A stretch of DNA of 5,923 bases. Source: Helicobacteraceae bacterium. GTDB lineage: Bacteria > Campylobacterota > Campylobacteria > Campylobacterales > SZUA-545. Below the pieces are notes generated by a model. It did no database searches and was not told the origin of the DNA. It was given only the letters and a program-made list of their open reading frames with translations. Position numbers and translations under genes: made by a program. Each line of letters starts with the position of its first letter. The first letter of the stretch is position 1. Positions 1 to 4,473 of this stretch are shown in pieces. Where the stretch lies: NCBI GenBank assembly GCA_003250175.1, contig QKHD01000089.1, positions 1 to 5,923 of the forward strand. The letters are read 5' to 3'.

Positions 1-309
1 AAACATCATGGCAAATGAGGTGACCGAGGAGGTGTCCCAGTGTGAGATGTTCTTATTAAAATTCTCTGTCATAAACCATGTACTCATATTGGTGATACCC
101 GATGTACAGGCTTGGGTCGCATCGACACTGCCGTTGAAATAGAGTAATGAGCTTTTATCACTGATCTTGGTATAGGTCACGCCATTGACATCCCCCGTCT
201 CGCCGACGGCTGCGGCTTCACAGCGGATGGTCACCCCGTTGGGGTCCAGGTAGAAGTTGGCCGCGTAGAGGTTGAGGGCCAGAAGGGGGAGTAAAAATAT
301 TTTTTTCAT
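1..309 (-). CDS. BspA-like (DUF285 repeat) surface protein, N-terminal 103 residues, partial
   Basis: This reading frame opens with an ATG at 309 and stays open to the left edge of the window, so only the N-terminus is visible. Residues 1-17 form a signal peptide (MKKIFLLPLLALNLYAA, probable cleavage after YA), so the protein is exported. A short N-terminal region follows (NGVTIRCEAAAVGETGDVNG), then the stretch CTSGITNMSTWF and the diagnostic unit FNKNISHWDTSSVTSFAMMF, which matches the BspA-like/DUF285 leucine-rich repeat pattern (FNxxISxWDxSSVTxMxxMF). Proteins of this family are surface-exposed repeat proteins, in some bacteria linked to adhesion; the ligand here is unknown. Its ATG overlaps the TAA of the FecR-domain gene by one base (TAATG), and GGAG lies 7 nt upstream, so translation is probably coupled. 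More repeats are expected beyond the edge. The family call is firm for the visible repeat; the function is inference. Confidence 0.87.
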   Translation of the reverse strand, partial: MKKIFLLPLLALNLYAANFYLDPNGVTIRCEAAAVGETGDVNGVTYTKISDKSSLLYFNGSVDATQACTSGITNMSTWFMTENFNKNISHWDTSSVTSFAMMF

Positions 310-1841
310 TATTGTGCTCCGACAAATGCCCCGAATGCGGAGGTACCGGTGCCGTCGATGTTGGTGGCGTCAAAGGTGCCGCCGATCTCCTGGCCGCCCG
401 TGCCGTAGAAGGCGCCGGTTCCGGAGCCGTCGGCATTGCCGAAGCCCAGGGTGAATCCGCTAGGGGCCAGGGTGCCCGAATTGACCGTCAGGCCGGTGGT
501 GAAACTCTCCGAACTCAAGGAGATGTCTCCGGAGACGGGGTTGGCCACATTGGCAAAATCAATGTTCAGGTTTACCCCGCCCGTCGCCTGCTCGGAGACC
601 CCTCCGGAGGTGATGACCCCGATACTGCTGCCGCTGTAGCTGGCGGTGGCCGAATTGCTAATGTAGTTGGAGATAACGCTCTCGGGGGTTTTAACACCGG
701 AGACCAGCGCCCCGGTAATCTGGGCAACGGTGTAGTCCTCGGCACTCGCTCCGGAGAGGAGCCAAAAGCCGTAGTTGACGTTGGAGGCGTAGACATCGTC
801 GATGAGGACGTAACTGGCGGTGGGAATGGTGCTGCCCGTCGCAGGGATCGTGTTCAACGAATCAAGATCGATTTCACCGTTTAGGATACGCTCCGCCAGG
901 TCGTTGTCGATGATCACCTGGAGAATACGGTTAAACTCCTCTTCGGTGTAGTTCTCCGGATCGATGCCCAGAATATCGGCGATCTCCTCGATGGTCTGGG
1001 TTATGGTGCCGTCATCCACGGCGGTGGCGATGACGGTGGTGGTCTCCTCAACCACTGCGGGCTCCTGTGGAATGGGGTCGGGTTCGAGCAGGGTGATGAT
1101 TTTGCCCGTTGTCTCCGCCGTTTCGGTCTCGCCCTCCGCGCTCTCTTCGGCGGTCGCTTTCTCCTCCGGAGCCGCCGGAGCCGGTTCCGGGTCTGCCTCC
1201 GGATTCATCTGGGTCGGGGGGATCTCTTCGATACGCAGAATCTCCCCTTCGTCGTCGACCTGTTCGCTCAGGATGTTGATCTCGTCGCGGCTGTAGCGGG
1301 CGGGGCGGGCCGGGGGCGCGCTGGGGAGCAGTCGGGTAATCTGGCCGGCGCTGACGTCCACCATACCGTTGGGGGTTTCGACGGTGATGGCCCCCTGGGT
1401 ACAGGCGATCTGTTCCGTTTCACCGATCTCGCCCATGAACTGGGTTCCCCTGATCCCGATGGTGGCGACCTTGGTCTTTACCTTGAAGGCGTCGGGCGCG
1501 ATCTTGCCGATTTTTCCGGTGATGGTCCGGAAGGCCCCTTCCACGATCCCGAACTCCGCCTTGGGGTTGGCCCCTTGCTGGTAGGCGTCGATGGTAAAGC
1601 GGCTTTTCTGCCCCAGACTGATGACCGTTTTGTCCGCAAAGATGATCTGCGTGCGGGAACGGCTGCCGACGAGGATGATGTCCTTGGTCTCCAGACCCAG
1701 TCCCACGGTTCCGGTAATCAGTTTGCCATTGCGTTCGATACCCACTTCGCCCATCATGGCGGCGATACGTCCGACGGCGGCATGGAGGGCGGCGCTAAAG
1801 AGAAAGAGTGCGATCAGGGCGAGAAGGGAAAGTTTTTTCAT
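309..1841 (-). CDS. Exported FecR-domain protein with C-terminal TbpB/fHbp-like barrel; candidate SLAM (type XI) cargo
   Basis: The 510-residue product begins with a signal peptide (residues 1-21, ending ALHA). There is no lipobox cysteine; the only Cys is residue 147, so it is not a lipoprotein. Residues about 25-170 are a FecR domain: FADKTVISLGQKSRF at 68-82 and VATIGIRGTQF at 125-135 are its hallmarks. Residues about 195-265 are an acidic, Glu/Pro/Ala-rich linker, followed by a short helical stretch at 280-330. From about 340 the sequence is Gly/Ser/Thr-rich, with YGFW at 357-360 and YSG at 402-404. The end, GAFYGTGGQEIGGTF (476-490) and FGAFVGAQ (503-510), follows the pattern of the TbpB_B_D small barrel (G-F-x-G-x-x-A-x-E-x-G-G-x-F ... 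FGA) found in TbpB, fHbp and other SLAM clients. AAGGAG at 1852-1847 lies 5 nt before the ATG. The gene starts 21 nt after a SLAM-like translocator gene, which suggests export to the surface or medium. The FecR call is firm, the barrel call good, and the transport route inferred. A role in FecA/FecI-type iron signalling is unlikely because no sigma factor or TonB receptor is nearby. Confidence 0.93.
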   Translation of the reverse strand: MKKLSLLALIALFLFSAALHAAVGRIAAMMGEVGIERNGKLITGTVGLGLETKDIILVGSRSRTQIIFADKTVISLGQKSRFTIDAYQQGANPKAEFGIVEGAFRTITGKIGKIAPDAFKVKTKVATIGIRGTQFMGEIGETEQIACTQGAITVETPNGMVDVSAGQITRLLPSAPPARPARYSRDEINILSEQVDDEGEILRIEEIPPTQMNPEADPEPAPAAPEEKATAEESAEGETETAETTGKIITLLEPDPIPQEPAVVEETTTVIATAVDDGTITQTIEEIADILGIDPENYTEEEFNRILQVIIDNDLAERILNGEIDLDSLNTIPATGSTIPTASYVLIDDVYASNVNYGFWLLSGASAEDYTVAQITGALVSGVKTPESVISNYISNSATASYSGSSIGVITSGGVSEQATGGVNLNIDFANVANPVSGDISLSSESFTTGLTVNSGTLAPSGFTLGFGNADGSGTGAFYGTGGQEIGGTFDATNIDGTGTSAFGAFVGAQ

Positions 1842-1862
1842 GGGGTCTCCTTGGGTTCCGGC

Positions 1863-3188
1863 TTAAAAGAGCCACGTCAGGTTGAGGCCTGCGAGGTTCT
1901 TTTCATACTGGTAGGGTTGGTGGTTGGAATCGTTGGTGATGTGGCTGGCCGTCAACTGCAGGCGCAGGTTCTGATCAAAGAGGTACTCACATCCGGCGCC
2001 GACGCGCATCTGCGTATCGGCGCGCTTGGAGAGGGTGAGGGTCTGATCGTAGGTCTCATCCTGATAGTCAAAGCGCATATAGGCGGCCAGCAGGGTGAGA
2101 CTGAAATTGGAGGAGACGGGGTAGAGATACCCGGCCCGAAGCCCCAGGGTGTTGCGGTTGATATTGGCCGCCTCGGCTCCGGATTCGGCGCCGTAAATGA
2201 GGGCGGTCTCCCACTCCCGTCCGTGGCGAAGCCCCAGGGAGAGCTCCGTATAGGTCGCGTCGTTTTCCGTGAAGGTCGCGTAGGTTTTCTGGGCGTATTT
2301 CACAAGGGCAAACCCCTGCATAAAGCCCGCCATGTTGATCCGGTAGCCCAGGTCCAGGCCGCTGATCTGCATGTAGTCTTCGCCGCCAAGGGAGAGGGAG
2401 TCCATGCGGGCGCTGACACGGTAGGTATGGCGACCTTCCACGGTGACCCCTGCCTGCAAGGAGGCGTAGAGCAGGTTGAGGTCGGTCTGCTCCTGGTAGG
2501 TGTAGGTCAGCAGCGTGGCCGATGCCTGGGTCATGATGCGGCCGTCGCCGCTGAGGTTGTAGCGGTGTTGCAGGGTGGCCATCTCCGTATGGACGGTGTC
2601 GCTTTCGGGTTCGTCCCCGGCGATGCCGTCGGGAATCCCCAGCACGTTTTCGGGAACAACCTTGTAGTTTCCGGAGCCGATGGCGTTGTTGACGTTGTCG
2701 TCATAGCCGAGGCCGACCATCAGGGCGCCGTTGATCTGGTGGCGTGTTTCCCTGGCTTCGAGCGTGGCCAAAATCGCCTGAACCTGGGCGGCGGTTTCGG
2801 GTTTGAGGGCCGGTTTTTTGAGCAGCTGGGCAAACTCTTTTTTGGCCGCTTTGTTCATGTTCAAGATAAGGTAGACCTGGGCCAGTTCCAGACGGGCGGG
2901 GATGTGCTCCGGATTGACGATGAGCACCCGTTCATAGGCGGCAATCGCCTCGTCGTAGAGTTTAAGGGCGGCGGCGCAGACCCCCAGACGGTAGTTTACC
3001 CACGGATCGTCGCTGCGCTGCAGGGAGAGTTCTTCAAGAATCTCCAGGGCCTTGGCAAACTCCTTGGCCTCCAGCGCCTGGGCGGCTTCGCGTTTTAAGA
3101 GCTCCTCCTGGACTTTTTCCCCAAGGGGCTGGACGGCATAGAGGCTGCCAAGCAGCAGCGACAAAAGGGTCAGGGTTCGTAGGTTCAC
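1863..3188 (-). CDS. SLAM-like (DUF560, type XI secretion) TPR plus outer-membrane beta-barrel protein
   Basis: The product is 441 residues long. A signal peptide covers residues 1-18 (ending GSLYA). Residues about 34-125 are TPR-like helical repeats (NYRLGVCAAALKLYDEAIAAYERVL, in part 65-89; then NPEHIPARLELAQVYL, 92-107). A helical linker runs to about 150, and a predicted transmembrane barrel of roughly 290 residues follows with alternating hydrophobic strands. The barrel opens with GLGYDDNVNNA (159-169) and closes with NLAGLNLTWLF; the terminal Phe is the usual signal for BAM-assembled outer-membrane proteins. A TPR domain followed by a barrel that opens with YDDNVNNA is the layout of surface lipoprotein assembly modulators, which pass client proteins through the outer membrane. 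The start is a GTG overlapping the upstream stop as GTGA, with GGAG 7 nt before it. The next gene encodes a protein with a TbpB-like barrel, the usual client module. The alternative is another TPR-barrel family, such as exopolysaccharide export barrels, but the short TPR part and the cargo-like neighbour favour SLAM. Confidence 0.86.
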   Translation of the reverse strand: MNLRTLTLLSLLLGSLYAVQPLGEKVQEELLKREAAQALEAKEFAKALEILEELSLQRSDDPWVNYRLGVCAAALKLYDEAIAAYERVLIVNPEHIPARLELAQVYLILNMNKAAKKEFAQLLKKPALKPETAAQVQAILATLEARETRHQINGALMVGLGYDDNVNNAIGSGNYKVVPENVLGIPDGIAGDEPESDTVHTEMATLQHRYNLSGDGRIMTQASATLLTYTYQEQTDLNLLYASLQAGVTVEGRHTYRVSARMDSLSLGGEDYMQISGLDLGYRINMAGFMQGFALVKYAQKTYATFTENDATYTELSLGLRHGREWETALIYGAESGAEAANINRNTLGLRAGYLYPVSSNFSLTLLAAYMRFDYQDETYDQTLTLSKRADTQMRVGAGCEYLFDQNLRLQLTASHITNDSNHQPYQYEKNLAGLNLTWLF

Positions 3189-3598
3189 AGGGCGGCTCCG
3201 TGGAAAGATTGGTGATAGTCACCCAGAATAAAATTCCGGATGGCGTGTTCTTCGTCGTGAATAATGGGGGGAATTTTGTACGTCAGCAGACCGACTTGGT
3301 CAAAAATGCGCCGGGTGTGTTCGCAAAGAAACTTCACCAGCACCATGTCGCACCCGTGCAGAATTTCGACCAAATAGTAGTGCAAAATCATATGCTGGGG
3401 ATCACCCGCCACCTCACCGGGGCAGTGGCAGTCCATCGTGGCCAGACAGCCGGACGGGATCATGGCAGCCCGCGGGTTGGCGACGGTTTTCAGGTGGACG
3501 GCTCCGCTTCCGGAGGTCTCGTAAATGGAAAAAAACGGTGCGTAGCCTGCGTTGTGGACGATGGTCGCGTCCGGATTGACCGGAATGGCCGTAATCAT
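3185..3598 (-). CDS. NifX/NifB-fold (dinitrogenase Fe-Mo cofactor biosynthesis family) small protein
   Basis: The product is a 137-residue soluble protein with no signal peptide or membrane segment. It begins MITAIPVNPD and continues NAGYAPFFSIYET, then has a late segment HGCDMVLVKFLCEHTRRIFDQVGLLTY. This is the pattern of the RNase-H-like NifX/NifB/NafY domain (PF02579: IAIPV at the start, the HFGRAPYF-type loop, then a Gly-Asp-hydrophobic strand and a final GI-x-Y strand). Members bind iron-sulfur or iron-molybdenum clusters, or serve in unrelated metal handling. Five cysteines (51, 57, 59, 83, 92), including CLATMDCHC, and many histidines could bind a metal or cluster. The C-terminal tail, about 110-137, extends past the domain. 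No nif genes are visible nearby, so a role in nitrogenase maturation is not supported. AAGGGGAG lies 5 nt before the ATG. Its TGA overlaps the GTG of the barrel gene by 4 nt, so it heads the secretion operon. The fold call is moderately sure; the role is unknown. Confidence 0.75.
   Translation of the reverse strand: MITAIPVNPDATIVHNAGYAPFFSIYETSGSGAVHLKTVANPRAAMIPSGCLATMDCHCPGEVAGDPQHMILHYYLVEILHGCDMVLVKFLCEHTRRIFDQVGLLTYKIPPIIHDEEHAIRNFILGDYHQSFHGAAL
3196..3199 (-). promoter_or_regulatory. Ribosome binding site for the GTG-started barrel gene
   Basis: GGAG on the minus strand ends 7 nt before the GTG at 3188. It lies inside the last codons of the NifX-like gene, and the start overlaps that gene's stop (GTGA). 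The site supports the GTG start, which also gives a full signal peptide. No in-frame ATG nearby would do so. Confidence 0.6.
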
Positions 3599-3668
3599 GT
3601 GCTCTCCCCTTCACATAAGATGGCATTGGTATGCAAGATAAAAGATTTTTTAAAAGTAAACGAAAACT

Positions 3669-3674
3669 ATCATA
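3669..3674 (-). promoter_or_regulatory. Candidate -10 box of the NifX/SLAM/FecR operon
   Basis: The minus strand reads TATGAT here, five of six matches to TATAAT. It would place a transcript start near 3662, about 64 nt before the ATG at 3598. There is no good -35 hexamer at 16-18 nt spacing; that position is instead occupied by the 11-bp repeats at 3678-3713. This is what an activator-dependent promoter would look like, although Campylobacterota promoters often lack a clear -35. The call is by eye only. Confidence 0.35.
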
Positions 3675-3677
3675 ATA

Positions 3678-3713
3678 AGGTCGCAGTCAGGTCGCAGGCC
3701 ACAGGAAGGCCAC
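3678..3713. repeat. Two successive pairs of 11-bp-spaced direct repeats; candidate response-regulator operator
   Basis: The 9-mer AGGTCGCAG occurs at 3678-3686 and again at 3689-3697, exactly 11 bp apart. The 7-mer AGGCCAC follows at 3696-3702 and 3707-3713, also 11 bp apart. The whole block therefore keeps one 11-bp phase, close to a helical turn, over about 36 bp. OmpR/PhoB-family regulators bind head-to-tail dimers on direct repeats with this spacing. The block lies in the shared region between two divergent operons, starts 3 bp upstream of a possible -10 box for the left operon, and is about 75 bp upstream of the regulator's start codon. The repeats are seen directly; the binding role is inference. 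Confidence 0.5.
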
Positions 3714-3745
3714 TAAGTTGAAAAAATACGACTTACATGCGACTT

Positions 3746-3754
3746 TGGTATGCT
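3746..3754 (+). promoter_or_regulatory. Candidate extended -10 of the response regulator/kinase operon
   Basis: TGGTATGCT matches an extended -10 (TGn followed by a hexamer with four of six TATAAT bases). It would start transcription near 3761, leaving a leader of about 29 nt before the GTG at 3790. No convincing -35 is visible at the right distance. A promoter here would lie inside the reading frame that opens at TTG 3718, which fits that upstream start not being used. Confidence 0.3.
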
Positions 3755-3775
3755 ACATTTACACATTTTTATCAA

Positions 3776-3782
3776 AGAGGGA
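3776..3782 (+). promoter_or_regulatory. Ribosome binding site that fixes the response-regulator start at GTG 3790
   Basis: AGAGGGA lies 7 nt before the GTG at 3790. No comparable site precedes the alternative TTG at 3718. The GTG start places the receiver domain's first strand at residues 6-12, as is normal for the family. Confidence 0.6.
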
Positions 3783-3789
3783 CGACACG

Positions 3790-4473
3790 GTGGAGATACT
3801 GAAAAACCTCAATCTGCTCCTGGTGGAGGACGACCGGGAGATACGTGAAAACTTCTCGAGAACGCTGCAAAACTACTTTAACCGGGTCTACGAAGCGGAG
3901 AACGGCTCCCAGGCGCTGGCGTTGTACCGTGAGAAAAAAGTCCACCTGATTTTTACCGATTACGTTATGCCCATCATGGACGGTCCGGAGTTTATCCGGG
4001 AGATCCGCAAGTTTGACCGGCATATTCCCATCGCGGTCATCAGCAACCACATGAAAGAGGATATGCTGCTGCGCTGTATCCCGCTGAACCTTATGGGCTA
4101 CATCGCCAAGCCCCTCACCTATGCGGGGCTGAAGGAGTTTTTGGAGACGGCAGTCACCCGCAGCATCGACGAAGGGATGGCCCGCCACTACTTCCGTGAC
4201 GGCTGCTTTTACGATTACGCCACGGGCACTCTGCATGTCGATGGCGACGACCATATCCTGACCCGTCTGGAGAGTGCGCTGATTCAGCTGCTCATCAGCC
4301 AAAACGGCCGTCCGGTCACCTTGCAGCAGATCGAAGAGCACCTCTACCACGGCGAACCGGCGGAGGGCTCCGGAATTAAAAACCTGGTCTACCGGATCAA
4401 GAAAAAATACGGCTTCGGGCATATCCGCAACGTCAAAGAAGTGGGGTATCTTCTGGCCGGCGACAGCCAATGA
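3790..4473 (+). CDS. OmpR/PhoB-family response regulator
   Basis: From the GTG start the product has 227 residues, the usual size for this family. Residues about 5-122 are a receiver domain: the acidic pocket is E13-D14-D15 (LLLVEDD), the phosphoacceptor is D57 in FTDYVMP, the conserved Ser/Thr position is S85 (AVIS), and the conserved lysine is K107 (AKPL). Residues about 138-225 are a winged-helix DNA-binding domain, with LTRLESALIQLLI leading into it and a recognition-helix region SGIKNLVYRIKKKYG (193-207). It ends with VKEVGYLL, the counterpart of the family's RGVGYRL hairpin. The protein would be phosphorylated by the kinase encoded immediately downstream, which overlaps by ATGA, and would act on promoters such as the divergent one. 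The frame is open back to a TTG at 3718, but the 24 extra residues look unlike any receiver N-terminus. The family is firm; the targets are inferred. Confidence 0.94.
   Translation: MEILKNLNLLLVEDDREIRENFSRTLQNYFNRVYEAENGSQALALYREKKVHLIFTDYVMPIMDGPEFIREIRKFDRHIPIAVISNHMKEDMLLRCIPLNLMGYIAKPLTYAGLKEFLETAVTRSIDEGMARHYFRDGCFYDYATGTLHVDGDDHILTRLESALIQLLISQNGRPVTLQQIEEHLYHGEPAEGSGIKNLVYRIKKKYGFGHIRNVKEVGYLLAGDSQ

Noticed and set aside
312..884. 190-codon plus-strand open frame opposite the cargo barrel domain
   Set aside because: It mirrors a Gly/Ser/Thr-rich coding region, has no motifs, and the minus-strand gene is firm.
1160..1200. GC-rich repeats (CCGGAGCCGCCGGAGCC type) that could look like a hairpin or operator
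   Set aside because: They encode the Glu/Pro/Ala-rich linker of the FecR protein and are explained by its codon use.
1842..1862. Possible terminator between the barrel and FecR genes
   Set aside because: The gap is only 21 nt, contains a ribosome binding site, and shows no stem followed by a T-run.
1575..3098. 507-codon plus-strand open frame across the FecR and barrel genes
   Set aside because: It runs antisense to two well-supported genes and crosses their junction. Its product is Gly/Val-rich low complexity without recognisable motifs, as expected from the mirror of GC-rich coding DNA.
3200..3721. Plus-strand open frame opposite the NifX-like gene
   Set aside because: The minus-strand frame has a good ribosome site, family motifs and a coupled overlap with the next gene. 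The plus-strand product has none of these.
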